From Odiellus spinosus (lineage: Eukaryota; Arthropoda; Arachnida; Opiliones; Phalangiidae), in assembly GCA_963920705.1 (NCBI GenBank), contig OY987238.1:989606-1053605 (forward strand): a stretch of DNA of 64,000 bases, in the 5' to 3' direction. Shown here piece by piece: positions 25,821 to 39,844 of the stretch. The position numbers and the translations under genes were made by a program. The stretch's first letter is position 1. Each line of letters begins with the position of its first letter. The notes under the pieces were generated by a model. That model ran no database searches. It was given only the letters and a program-made list of their open reading frames with translations, and was not told the DNA's origin.

Positions 25821-28800
25821 TGGAAAATTTGTGAATCTATGCTTGGGAAATTTGTGAATCTATACTTGGGAAATTTGTGAATCTCTACTTGGGAAATTTG
25901 TGAATCTATACTTGGAAAATTTGTGAATCTATGCTTGGGAAATTTGTGAATCTATACTTGGAAAATTTGTGAATCTATACTTGGGAAATTTGTGAATCTA
26001 TACTTGGAACATTTGTGAATCTATACTTGGGAAATTTGTCAGTCTATACTTAGGAAATTTGTGGATCTATACTTGGGAAATTTGTGAATCTATACTTCGG
26101 AAATTTGTGAATCTATACTTGGAAAATTTGTGAATCTATTTTTGGGAAATTTGTGAATCTATACTTGGAAAATTTGTGAATCTATACTTGGGAAATTGGT
26201 GGATCTATACTTGGGAAATTTGTGAATCTATACTTGGGAAATTTGTGAATCTATACGTGGGAAATTTATGAATCTCTACTTTTGAAATTTGTGAATCTAT
26301 ACTTGGAAAATTTGTGAATCTATGCTTGGGAAATTGGTGGATCTATACTTGAGAAATTGGTGGATCTATACTTGGGAAATTTGTGAATCTATACTTGGGA
26401 AATTTGTGAATCTATACTTGGAAAATTTGTGAATCTATACTTGGAAAATTTGTGAATCTATACTTGGAAAATTTGTGAATCTATACTTGGGAAATTTGTG
26501 AATCTATACTTGGGAAATTTGTGAATCTATACTTGGAAAATTTGTGAATCTATACTTGGAAAATTTGTGAATCTATACTTGGAAAATTTGTGAATCTATA
26601 CTTGGAAAATTTTTGAATATATACTTGGAAAATTTGTGAATCTATACTTGGGAAATTGGTGGATATACTTGGGAAATTGGTGGATCTATACTTGGGAAAT
26701 TTGTGAATCTATATTTGGAAAATTTGTGAATCTATACTTGAAAAATTTGTGAATCTATACTTGGAAAATTTGTGAATCTATACTTGGAAAATTTGTGAAT
26801 CTATACTTGGAAAATTTGTGAATCTATACTTGGAAAATTTGTGAATCTATACTTGGGAAATTTGTGAATCTATTCTTGGGAAATTTGTGAATCTATACTT
26901 GGAAAATTTGTGAATCTATACTTGGAAAATTTGTGAATCTATACTTGAAAAATTTGTGAATCTATACTTGGAAAATTTGTGAATCTATACTTGGGAAATT
27001 TGTGGATCTATACTTGGGAAATTTGTGAATCTATACTTCGGAAATCTGTGAATATTTACTTGGGAAATTTGTGAATCTATACTTGGAAAATTTGTGAATC
27101 TATATTTGGGAAATTTGTGAATCTATACTTGGAAAATTTGTGAATCTATACTTGGGAAATTGGTGGATTTATACTTGGAAAATTTCTGAATCTATACTTG
27201 GGAAAATAGTGGATCTATACTTGGGAAATTGGTGGATCTATACTTGGAAAATTTGTGAATCTATACTTGGGAAATTGGTGGATCTATACTTGGAAAATTT
27301 GTGAATCTATGCTTGGGAAATTTGTGAATCTATACTTGGGAAATTTGTGAATCTCTACTTGGGAAATTTGTGAATCTATACTTGGAAAATTTGTGAATCT
27401 ATGCTTGGGAAATTTGTGAATCTATACTTGGAAAATTTGTGAATCTATACTTGGGAAATTTGTGAATCTATACTTGGAACATTTGTGAATCTATACTTGG
27501 GAAATTTGTCAGTCTATACTTAGGAAATTTGTGGATCTATACTTGGGAAATTTGTGAATCTATACTTCGGAAATTTGTGAATCTATACTTGGAAAATTTG
27601 TGAATCTATTTTTGGGAAATTTGTGAATCTATACTTGGAAAATTTGTGAATCTATACTTGGGAAATTGGTGGATCTATACTTGGGAAATTTGTGAATCTA
27701 TACTTGGGAAATTTGTGAATCTATACGTGGGAAATTTATGAATCTCTACTTTTGAAATTTGTGAATCTATACTTGGAAAATTTGTGAATCTATGCTTGGG
27801 AAATTTGTGAATCTATACTTGGAAAATTTGTGAATCTATACTTGGAAAATTTGTCAATCTATACTTCGGAAATTTGTGAATCTGTACTTGGGAAATTTGT
27901 GAATCTATACTTGGGAAATATGTGAATCTATACTTGGGAAATTGGTGGATCTATACTTGGGAAATTGGTGGATCTATACTTGGGAAATTTGTGAATCTAT
28001 ACTTGAGAAATTTGTGAATCTATACTTGGAAAATTTGTGAATCTATACTTGGAAAATTTGTGAATCTATACTTGAAAAATTTGTGAATCTATACTTGGAA
28101 AATTTGTGAATCTATACTTGGGAAATTTGTGAATCTATACTTGGAACATTTGTGAATCTATACTTGGGAAATTTGTCAATCTATACTTGGGAAATTTGTG
28201 GATCTATGCTTGGGAAATTTGTGAATCTATACTTGGAAAATTTGTGAATCTATACTTGGGAAATTTGTGAATCTATACTTGGAACATTTGTGAATCTATA
28301 CTTGGGAAATTTGTCAGTCTATACTTAGGAAATTTGTGGATCTATACTTGGGAAATTTGTAAATCTATACTTCGGAAATTTGTGAATCTATACTTGGAAA
28401 ATTTGTGAATCTATTTTTGGGAAATTTGTGGATATACTTGGGAAATTGGTGGATCTATACTTGGGAAATTTGTGAATCTATATTTGGAAAATTTGTGAAT
28501 CTATACTTGAAAAATTTGTGAATCTATACTTGGAAAATTTGTGAATCTATACTTGGAAAATTTGTGAATCTATACTTGGAAAATTTGTGAATCTATACTT
28601 GGAAAATTTGTGAATCTATACTTGGGAAATTTGTGAATCTATTCTTGGGAAATTTGTGAATCTATACTTGGAAAATTTGTGAATCTATACTTGGAAAATT
28701 TGTGAATCTATACTTGAAAAATTTGTGAATCTATACTTGGAAAATTTGTGAATCTATACTTGGGAAATTTGTGGATCTATACTTGGGAAATTTGTGAATC

Positions 28801-29024
28801 TATACTTCGGAAATCTGTAAATATTTACTTGGGAAATTTGTGAATCTATACTTGGAAAATTTGTGAATCTATATTTGGGAAATTTGTGAATCTATACTTG
28901 GAAAATTTGTGAATCTATACTTGGGAAATTGGTGGATTTATACTTGGAAAATTTCTGAATCTATACTTGGGAAAATAGTGGATCTATACTTGGGAAATTG
29001 GTGGATCTATACTTGGAAAATTTG
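25786..29024 (+). repeat. 3,239-bp duplication, copy 1 (141 monomers)
   Basis: Markers recur at +3,239: the CTATGCTTGGGAAATTGGTGG junction (26,323/29,562), the 21-bp monomer (26,661/29,900), GGAAAATAGTGG (27,201/30,440 and 28,970/32,209) and the chimeric 21-bp monomer (28,430/31,669). The length is 141 x 23 minus 4, explained by two 21-bp monomers. The left edge is a junction joining GGAAATATG...GGTGGATCTATAC to TTGGAAAATTTG...CTATGC. The match continues about 550 bp past one unit, to about 29,573/32,812. Confidence 0.9.
28430..28450 (+). repeat. Chimeric 21-bp monomer (first of five)
   Basis: Elsewhere the 21-bp monomer GGATATAC is preceded by TTGGGAAATTGGT. Here it follows CTATTTTTGGGAAATTTGT, a combination that must come from an exchange between two different positions. 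It is found only at 28,430, 31,669, 33,139, 38,701 and 40,171, all inside the 3,239/1,470/7,032-bp nested region, so it tags one founding event. Confidence 0.88.
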
Positions 29025-31342
29025 TGAATCTATACTTGGGAAATTGGTGGATCTATACTTGGAAAATTTGTGAATCTATGCTTGGGAAATTTGTGAATCT
29101 ATACTTGGGAAATTTGTGAATCTCTACTTGGGAAATTTGTGAATCTATACTTGGAAAATTTGTGAATCTATGCTTGGGAAATTTGTGAATCTATACTTGG
29201 AAAATTTGTGAATCTATACTTGGGAAATTTGTGAATCTATACTTGGAACATTTGTGAATCTATACTTGGGAAATTTGTCAGTCTATACTTAGGAAATTTG
29301 TGGATCTATACTTGGGAAATTTGTGAATCTATACTTCGGAAATTTGTGAATCTATACTTGGAAAATTTGTGAATCTATTTTTGGGAAATTTGTGAATCTA
29401 TACTTGGAAAATTTGTGAATCTATACTTGGGAAATTGGTGGATCTATACTTGGGAAATTTGTGAATCTATACTTGGGAAATTTGTGAATCTATACGTGGG
29501 AAATTTATGAATCTCTACTTTTGAAATTTGTGAATCTATACTTGGAAAATTTGTGAATCTATGCTTGGGAAATTGGTGGATCTATACTTGAGAAATTGGT
29601 GGATCTATACTTGGGAAATTTGTGAATCTATACTTGGGAAATTTGTGAATCTATACTTGGAAAATTTGTGAATCTATACTTGGAAAATTTGTGAATCTAT
29701 ACTTGGAAAATTTGTGAATCTATACTTGGGAAATTTGTGAATCTATACTTGGGAAATTTGTGAATCTATACTTGGAAAATTTGTGAATCTATACTTGGAA
29801 AATTTGTGAATCTATACTTGGAAAATTTGTGAATCTATACTTGGAAAATTTTTGAATATATACTTGGAAAATTTGTGAATCTATACTTGGGAAATTGGTG
29901 GATATACTTGGGAAATTGGTGGATCTATACTTGGGAAATTTGTGAATCTATATTTGGAAAATTTGTGAATCTATACTTGAAAAATTTGTGAATCTATACT
30001 TGGAAAATTTGTGAATCTATACTTGGAAAATTTGTGAATCTATACTTGGAAAATTTGTGAATCTATACTTGGAAAATTTGTGAATCTATACTTGGGAAAT
30101 TTGTGAATCTATTCTTGGGAAATTTGTGAATCTATACTTGGAAAATTTGTGAATCTATACTTGGAAAATTTGTGAATCTATACTTGAAAAATTTGTGAAT
30201 CTATACTTGGAAAATTTGTGAATCTATACTTGGGAAATTTGTGGATCTATACTTGGGAAATTTGTGAATCTATACTTCGGAAATCTGTGAATATTTACTT
30301 GGGAAATTTGTGAATCTATACTTGGAAAATTTGTGAATCTATATTTGGGAAATTTGTGAATCTATACTTGGAAAATTTGTGAATCTATACTTGGGAAATT
30401 GGTGGATTTATACTTGGAAAATTTCTGAATCTATACTTGGGAAAATAGTGGATCTATACTTGGGAAATTGGTGGATCTATACTTGGAAAATTTGTGAATC
30501 TATACTTGGGAAATTGGTGGATCTATACTTGGAAAATTTGTGAATCTATGCTTGGGAAATTTGTGAATCTATACTTGGGAAATTTGTGAATCTCTACTTG
30601 GGAAATTTGTGAATCTATACTTGGAAAATTTGTGAATCTATGCTTGGGAAATTTGTGAATCTATACTTGGAAAATTTGTGAATCTATACTTGGGAAATTT
30701 GTGAATCTATACTTGGAACATTTGTGAATCTATACTTGGGAAATTTGTCAGTCTATACTTAGGAAATTTGTGGATCTATACTTGGGAAATTTGTGAATCT
30801 ATACTTCGGAAATTTGTGAATCTATACTTGGAAAATTTGTGAATCTATTTTTGGGAAATTTGTGAATCTATACTTGGAAAATTTGTGAATCTATACTTGG
30901 GAAATTGGTGGATCTATACTTGGGAAATTTGTGAATCTATACTTGGGAAATTTGTGAATCTATACGTGGGAAATTTATGAATCTCTACTTTTGAAATTTG
31001 TGAATCTATACTTGGAAAATTTGTGAATCTATGCTTGGGAAATTTGTGAATCTATACTTGGAAAATTTGTGAATCTATACTTGGAAAATTTGTCAATCTA
31101 TACTTCGGAAATTTGTGAATCTGTACTTGGGAAATTTGTGAATCTATACTTGGGAAATATGTGAATCTATACTTGGGAAATTGGTGGATCTATACTTGGG
31201 AAATTGGTGGATCTATACTTGGGAAATTTGTGAATCTATACTTGAGAAATTTGTGAATCTATACTTGGAAAATTTGTGAATCTATACTTGGAAAATTTGT
31301 GAATCTATACTTGAAAAATTTGTGAATCTATACTTGGAAAAT

Positions 31343-32812
31343 TTGTGAATCTATACTTGGGAAATTTGTGAATCTATACTTGGAACATTTGTGAATCTAT
31401 ACTTGGGAAATTTGTCAATCTATACTTGGGAAATTTGTGGATCTATGCTTGGGAAATTTGTGAATCTATACTTGGAAAATTTGTGAATCTATACTTGGGA
31501 AATTTGTGAATCTATACTTGGAACATTTGTGAATCTATACTTGGGAAATTTGTCAGTCTATACTTAGGAAATTTGTGGATCTATACTTGGGAAATTTGTA
31601 AATCTATACTTCGGAAATTTGTGAATCTATACTTGGAAAATTTGTGAATCTATTTTTGGGAAATTTGTGGATATACTTGGGAAATTGGTGGATCTATACT
31701 TGGGAAATTTGTGAATCTATATTTGGAAAATTTGTGAATCTATACTTGAAAAATTTGTGAATCTATACTTGGAAAATTTGTGAATCTATACTTGGAAAAT
31801 TTGTGAATCTATACTTGGAAAATTTGTGAATCTATACTTGGAAAATTTGTGAATCTATACTTGGGAAATTTGTGAATCTATTCTTGGGAAATTTGTGAAT
31901 CTATACTTGGAAAATTTGTGAATCTATACTTGGAAAATTTGTGAATCTATACTTGAAAAATTTGTGAATCTATACTTGGAAAATTTGTGAATCTATACTT
32001 GGGAAATTTGTGGATCTATACTTGGGAAATTTGTGAATCTATACTTCGGAAATCTGTAAATATTTACTTGGGAAATTTGTGAATCTATACTTGGAAAATT
32101 TGTGAATCTATATTTGGGAAATTTGTGAATCTATACTTGGAAAATTTGTGAATCTATACTTGGGAAATTGGTGGATTTATACTTGGAAAATTTCTGAATC
32201 TATACTTGGGAAAATAGTGGATCTATACTTGGGAAATTGGTGGATCTATACTTGGAAAATTTGTGAATCTATACTTGGGAAATTGGTGGATCTATACTTG
32301 GAAAATTTGTGAATCTATGCTTGGGAAATTTGTGAATCTATACTTGGGAAATTTGTGAATCTCTACTTGGGAAATTTGTGAATCTATACTTGGAAAATTT
32401 GTGAATCTATGCTTGGGAAATTTGTGAATCTATACTTGGAAAATTTGTGAATCTATACTTGGGAAATTTGTGAATCTATACTTGGAACATTTGTGAATCT
32501 ATACTTGGGAAATTTGTCAGTCTATACTTAGGAAATTTGTGGATCTATACTTGGGAAATTTGTGAATCTATACTTCGGAAATTTGTGAATCTATACTTGG
32601 AAAATTTGTGAATCTATTTTTGGGAAATTTGTGAATCTATACTTGGAAAATTTGTGAATCTATACTTGGGAAATTGGTGGATCTATACTTGGGAAATTTG
32701 TGAATCTATACTTGGGAAATTTGTGAATCTATACGTGGGAAATTTATGAATCTCTACTTTTGAAATTTGTGAATCTATACTTGGAAAATTTGTGAATCTA
32801 TGCTTGGGAAAT
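31343..32812 (+). repeat. 1,470-bp tandem duplication, copy A1 (64 monomers)
   Basis: This is directly followed by A2. Marker pairs at +1,470 are the chimeric 21-bp monomer (31,669/33,139) and GGAAAATAGTGG (32,209/33,679). The length is 64 x 23 minus 2. The exchange point is confined to about 20 bp around 32,809-32,831, where both possible parents read the same. Confidence 0.92.
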
Positions 32813-34282
32813 TTGTGAATCTATACTTGGGAAATTTGTGAATCTATACTTGGAACATTTGTGAATCTATACTTGGGAAATTTGTCAATCTATACTTGGG
32901 AAATTTGTGGATCTATGCTTGGGAAATTTGTGAATCTATACTTGGAAAATTTGTGAATCTATACTTGGGAAATTTGTGAATCTATACTTGGAACATTTGT
33001 GAATCTATACTTGGGAAATTTGTCAGTCTATACTTAGGAAATTTGTGGATCTATACTTGGGAAATTTGTAAATCTATACTTCGGAAATTTGTGAATCTAT
33101 ACTTGGAAAATTTGTGAATCTATTTTTGGGAAATTTGTGGATATACTTGGGAAATTGGTGGATCTATACTTGGGAAATTTGTGAATCTATATTTGGAAAA
33201 TTTGTGAATCTATACTTGAAAAATTTGTGAATCTATACTTGGAAAATTTGTGAATCTATACTTGGAAAATTTGTGAATCTATACTTGGAAAATTTGTGAA
33301 TCTATACTTGGAAAATTTGTGAATCTATACTTGGGAAATTTGTGAATCTATTCTTGGGAAATTTGTGAATCTATACTTGGAAAATTTGTGAATCTATACT
33401 TGGAAAATTTGTGAATCTATACTTGAAAAATTTGTGAATCTATACTTGGAAAATTTGTGAATCTATACTTGGGAAATTTGTGGATCTATACTTGGGAAAT
33501 TTGTGAATCTATACTTCGGAAATCTGTAAATATTTACTTGGGAAATTTGTGAATCTATACTTGGAAAATTTGTGAATCTATATTTGGGAAATTTGTGAAT
33601 CTATACTTGGAAAATTTGTGAATCTATACTTGGGAAATTGGTGGATTTATACTTGGAAAATTTCTGAATCTATACTTGGGAAAATAGTGGATCTATACTT
33701 GGGAAATTGGTGGATCTATACTTGGAAAATTTGTGAATCTATACTTGGGAAATTGGTGGATCTATACTTGGAAAATTTGTGAATCTATGCTTGGGAAATT
33801 TGTGAATCTATACTTGGGAAATTTGTGAATCTCTACTTGGGAAATTTGTGAATCTATACTTGGAAAATTTGTGAATCTATGCTTGGGAAATTTGTGAATC
33901 TATACTTGGAAAATTTGTGAATCTATACTTGGGAAATTTGTGAATCTATACTTGGAACATTTGTGAATCTATACTTGGGAAATTTGTCAGTCTATACTTA
34001 GGAAATTTGTGGATCTATACTTGGGAAATTTGTGAATCTATACTTCGGAAATTTGTGAATCTATACTTGGAAAATTTGTGAATCTATTTTTGGGAAATTT
34101 GTGAATCTATACTTGGAAAATTTGTGAATCTATACTTGGGAAATTGGTGGATCTATACTTGGGAAATTTGTGAATCTATACTTGGGAAATTTGTGAATCT
34201 ATACGTGGGAAATTTATGAATCTCTACTTTTGAAATTTGTGAATCTATACTTGGAAAATTTGTGAATCTATGCTTGGGAAAT
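32813..34282 (+). repeat. 1,470-bp tandem duplication, copy A2
   Basis: This is a head-to-tail copy of 31,343-32,812. After about 34,300 it diverges (TTGGAAAATTTG instead of TTGGGAAATTTG followed by TTGGAACATTTG). Confidence 0.92.
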
Positions 34283-37200
34283 TTGTGAATCTATACTTGG
34301 AAAATTTGTGAATCTATACTTGGAAAATTTGTCAATCTATACTTCGGAAATTTGTGAATCTGTACTTGGGAAATTTGTGAATCTATACTTGGGAAATATG
34401 TGAATCTATACTTGGGAAATTGGTGGATCTATACTTGGGAAATTGGTGGATCTATACTTGGGAAATTTGTGAATCTATACTTGAGAAATTTGTGAATCTA
34501 TACTTGGAAAATTTGTGAATCTATACTTGGAAAATTTGTGAATCTATACTTGAAAAATTTGTGAATCTATACTTGGAAAATTTGTGAATCTATACTTGGG
34601 AAATTTGTGAATCTATACTTGGAACATTTGTGAATCTATACTTGGGAAATTTGTCAGTCTATACTTAGGAAATTTGTGAATCTCTACTTGGGAAATTTGT
34701 GAATCTATACTTGGAAAATTTGTGAATCTATGCTTGGGAAATTTGTGAATCTATACTTGGAAAATTTGTGAATCTATACTTGGGAAATTTGTGAATCTAT
34801 ACTTGGAACATTTGTGAATCTATACTTGGGAAATTTGTCAGTCTATACTTAGGAAATTTGTGGATCTATACTTGGGAAATTTGTGAATCTATACTTCGGA
34901 AATTTGTGAATCTATACTTGGAAAATTTGTGAATCTATTTTTGGGAAATTTGTGAATCTATACTTGGAAAATTTGTGAATCTATACTTGGGAAATTGGTG
35001 GATCTATACTTGGGAAATTTGTGAATCTATACTTGGGAAATTTGTGAATCTATACGTGGGAAATTTATGAATCTCTACTTTTGAAATTTGTGAATCTATA
35101 CTTGGAAAATTTGTGAATCTATGCTTGGGAAATTTGTGAATCTATACTTGGAAAATTTGTGAATCTATACTTGGAAAATTTGTCAATCTATACTTCGGAA
35201 ATTTGTGAATCTGTACTTGGGAAATTTGTGAATCTATACTTGGGAAATATGTGAATCTATACTTGGGAAATTGGTGGATCTATACTTGGGAAATTGGTGG
35301 ATCTATACTTGGGAAATTTGTGAATCTATACTTGAGAAATTTGTGAATCTATACTTGGAAAATTTGTGAATCTATACTTGGAAAATTTGTGAATCTATAC
35401 TTGAAAAATTTGTGAATCTATACTTGGAAAATTTGTGAATCTATACTTGGGAAATTTGTGAATCTATACTTGGAACATTTGTGAATCTATACTTGGGAAA
35501 TTTGTCAATCTATACTTGGGAAATTTGTGGATCTATGCTTGGGAAATTTGTGAATCTATACTTGGAAAATTTGTGAATCTATACTTGGGAAATTTGTGAA
35601 TCTATACTTGGAACATTTGTGAATCTATACTTGGGAAATTTGTCAGTCTATACTTAGGAAATTTGTGGATCTATACTTGGGAAATTTGTAAATCTATACT
35701 TCGGAAATTTGTGAATCTATACTTGGAAAATTTGTGAATCTATTTTTGGGAAATTTGTGAATCTATGCTTGGAAAATTTGTGAATCTATACTTGGGAAAT
35801 TGGTGGATCTATACTTGGGAAATTTGTGAATCTATACTTGGGAAATTTGTGAATCTATACGTGGGAAATTTATGAATCTCTACTTTTGAAATTTGTGAGT
35901 CTATACTTGGAAAATTTGTGAATCTATGCTTGGGAAATTTGTGAATCTATACTTGGAAAATTTGTGAATCTATACTTGGAAAATTTGTCAATCTATACTT
36001 CGGAAATTTGTGAATCTGTACTTGGGAAATTTGTGAATCTATACTTGGGAAATATGTGAATCTATACTTGGGAAATTGGTGGATCTATACTTGGAAAATT
36101 TGTGAATCTATGCTTGGGAAATTTGTGAATCTATACTTGGGAAATTTGTGAATCTCTACTTGGGAAATTTGTGAATCTATACTTGGAAAATTTGTGAATC
36201 TATGCTTGGGAAATTTGTGAATCTATACTTGGAAAATTTGTGAATCTATACTTGGGAAATTTGTGAATCTATACTTGGAACATTTGTGAATCTATACTTG
36301 GGAAATTTGTCAGTCTATACTTAGGAAATTTGTGGATCTATACTTGGGAAATTTGTGAATCTATACTTCGGAAATTTGTGAATCTATACTTGGAAAATTT
36401 GTGAATCTATTTTTGGGAAATTTGTGAATCTATACTTGGAAAATTTGTGAATCTATACTTGGGAAATTGGTGGATCTATACTTGGGAAATTTGTGAATCT
36501 ATACTTGGGAAATTTGTGAATCTATACGTGGGAAATTTATGAATCTCTACTTTTGAAATTTGTGAATCTATACTTGGAAAATTTGTGAATCTATGCTTGG
36601 GAAATTGGTGGATCTATACTTGAGAAATTGGTGGATCTATACTTGGGAAATTTGTGAATCTATACTTGGGAAATTTGTGAATCTATACTTGGAAAATTTG
36701 TGAATCTATACTTGGAAAATTTGTGAATCTATACTTGGAAAATTTGTGAATCTATACTTGGGAAATTTGTGAATCTATACTTGGGAAATTTGTGAATCTA
36801 TACTTGGAAAATTTGTGAATCTATACTTGGAAAATTTGTGAATCTATACTTGGAAAATTTGTGAATCTATACTTGGAAAATTTTTGAATATATACTTGGA
36901 AAATTTGTGAATCTATACTTGGGAAATTGGTGGATATACTTGGGAAATTGGTGGATCTATACTTGGGAAATTTGTGAATCTATATTTGGAAAATTTGTGA
37001 ATCTATACTTGAAAAATTTGTGAATCTATACTTGGAAAATTTGTGAATCTATACTTGGAAAATTTGTGAATCTATACTTGGAAAATTTGTGAATCTATAC
37101 TTGGAAAATTTGTGAATCTATACTTGGGAAATTTGTGAATCTATTCTTGGGAAATTTGTGAATCTATACTTGGAAAATTTGTGAATCTATACTTGGAAAA

Positions 37201-38374
37201 TTTGTGAATCTATACTTGAAAAATTTGTGAATCTATACTTGGAAAATTTGTGAATCTATACTTGGGAAATTTGTGGATCTATACTTGGGAAATTTGTGAA
37301 TCTATACTTCGGAAATCTGTGAATATTTACTTGGGAAATTTGTGAATCTATACTTGGAAAATTTGTGAATCTATATTTGGGAAATTTGTGAATCTATACT
37401 TGGAAAATTTGTGAATCTATACTTGGGAAATTGGTGGATTTATACTTGGAAAATTTCTGAATCTATACTTGGGAAAATAGTGGATCTATACTTGGGAAAT
37501 TGGTGGATCTATACTTGGAAAATTTGTGAATCTATACTTGGGAAATTGGTGGATCTATACTTGGAAAATTTGTGAATCTATGCTTGGGAAATTTGTGAAT
37601 CTATACTTGGGAAATTTGTGAATCTCTACTTGGGAAATTTGTGAATCTATACTTGGAAAATTTGTGAATCTATGCTTGGGAAATTTGTGAATCTATACTT
37701 GGAAAATTTGTGAATCTATACTTGGGAAATTTGTGAATCTATACTTGGAACATTTGTGAATCTATACTTGGGAAATTTGTCAGTCTATACTTAGGAAATT
37801 TGTGGATCTATACTTGGGAAATTTGTGAATCTATACTTCGGAAATTTGTGAATCTATACTTGGAAAATTTGTGAATCTATTTTTGGGAAATTTGTGAATC
37901 TATACTTGGAAAATTTGTGAATCTATACTTGGGAAATTGGTGGATCTATACTTGGGAAATTTGTGAATCTATACTTGGGAAATTTGTGAATCTATACGTG
38001 GGAAATTTATGAATCTCTACTTTTGAAATTTGTGAATCTATACTTGGAAAATTTGTGAATCTATGCTTGGGAAATTTGTGAATCTATACTTGGAAAATTT
38101 GTGAATCTATACTTGGAAAATTTGTCAATCTATACTTCGGAAATTTGTGAATCTGTACTTGGGAAATTTGTGAATCTATACTTGGGAAATATGTGAATCT
38201 ATACTTGGGAAATTGGTGGATCTATACTTGGGAAATTGGTGGATCTATACTTGGGAAATTTGTGAATCTATACTTGAGAAATTTGTGAATCTATACTTGG
38301 AAAATTTGTGAATCTATACTTGGAAAATTTGTGAATCTATACTTGAAAAATTTGTGAATCTATACTTGGAAAAT

Positions 38375-39844
38375 TTGTGAATCTATACTTGGGAAATTTG
38401 TGAATCTATACTTGGAACATTTGTGAATCTATACTTGGGAAATTTGTCAATCTATACTTGGGAAATTTGTGGATCTATGCTTGGGAAATTTGTGAATCTA
38501 TACTTGGAAAATTTGTGAATCTATACTTGGGAAATTTGTGAATCTATACTTGGAACATTTGTGAATCTATACTTGGGAAATTTGTCAGTCTATACTTAGG
38601 AAATTTGTGGATCTATACTTGGGAAATTTGTAAATCTATACTTCGGAAATTTGTGAATCTATACTTGGAAAATTTGTGAATCTATTTTTGGGAAATTTGT
38701 GGATATACTTGGGAAATTGGTGGATCTATACTTGGGAAATTTGTGAATCTATATTTGGAAAATTTGTGAATCTATACTTGAAAAATTTGTGAATCTATAC
38801 TTGGAAAATTTGTGAATCTATACTTGGAAAATTTGTGAATCTATACTTGGAAAATTTGTGAATCTATACTTGGAAAATTTGTGAATCTATACTTGGGAAA
38901 TTTGTGAATCTATTCTTGGGAAATTTGTGAATCTATACTTGGAAAATTTGTGAATCTATACTTGGAAAATTTGTGAATCTATACTTGAAAAATTTGTGAA
39001 TCTATACTTGGAAAATTTGTGAATCTATACTTGGGAAATTTGTGGATCTATACTTGGGAAATTTGTGAATCTATACTTCGGAAATCTGTAAATATTTACT
39101 TGGGAAATTTGTGAATCTATACTTGGAAAATTTGTGAATCTATATTTGGGAAATTTGTGAATCTATACTTGGAAAATTTGTGAATCTATACTTGGGAAAT
39201 TGGTGGATTTATACTTGGAAAATTTCTGAATCTATACTTGGGAAAATAGTGGATCTATACTTGGGAAATTGGTGGATCTATACTTGGAAAATTTGTGAAT
39301 CTATACTTGGGAAATTGGTGGATCTATACTTGGAAAATTTGTGAATCTATGCTTGGGAAATTTGTGAATCTATACTTGGGAAATTTGTGAATCTCTACTT
39401 GGGAAATTTGTGAATCTATACTTGGAAAATTTGTGAATCTATGCTTGGGAAATTTGTGAATCTATACTTGGAAAATTTGTGAATCTATACTTGGGAAATT
39501 TGTGAATCTATACTTGTAACATTTGTGAATCTATACTTGGGAAATTTGTCAGTCTATACTTAGGAAATTTGTGGATCTATACTTGGGAAATTTGTGAATC
39601 TATACTTCGGAAATTTGTGAATCTATACTTGGAAAATTTGTGAATCTATTTTTGGGAAATTTGTGAATCTATACTTGGAAAATTTGTGAATCTATACTTG
39701 GGAAATTGGTGGATCTATACTTGGGAAATTTGTGAATCTATACTTGGGAAATTTGTGAATCTATACGTGGGAAATTTATGAATCTCTACTTTTGAAATTT
39801 GTGAATCTATACTTGGAAAATTTGTGAATCTATGCTTGGGAAAT
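38375..39844 (+). repeat. 1,470-bp unit, copy B1 (carried by the 7,032-bp copy B)
   Basis: This is A1 shifted by 7,032 bp, with the chimeric 21-bp monomer at 38,701 and GGAAAATAGTGG at 39,241. It contains the T at 39,517 that separates it from its counterpart. Confidence 0.9.

Larger units (their letters stand above)
29025..36056 (+). repeat. 7,032-bp tandem duplication, copy A (306 monomers)
   Basis: This is the largest complete head-to-tail pair in the window; copy B is 36,057-43,088. Marker pairs at +7,032 are the CTATGC/GGTGG junction (29,562/36,594), 21-bp monomers (29,900/36,932, 31,669/38,701, 33,139/40,171), GGAAAATAGTGG (30,440/37,472, 32,209/39,241, 33,679/40,711), the GTCAGTC-to-CTCTAC junction (34,651/41,683) and CTATGCTTGGAAAA (35,761/42,793). 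The length is 306 x 23 minus 6, matching three 21-bp monomers. Copy A contains the second copy of the 3,239-bp repeat and a 1,470-bp tandem pair. Confidence 0.93.
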
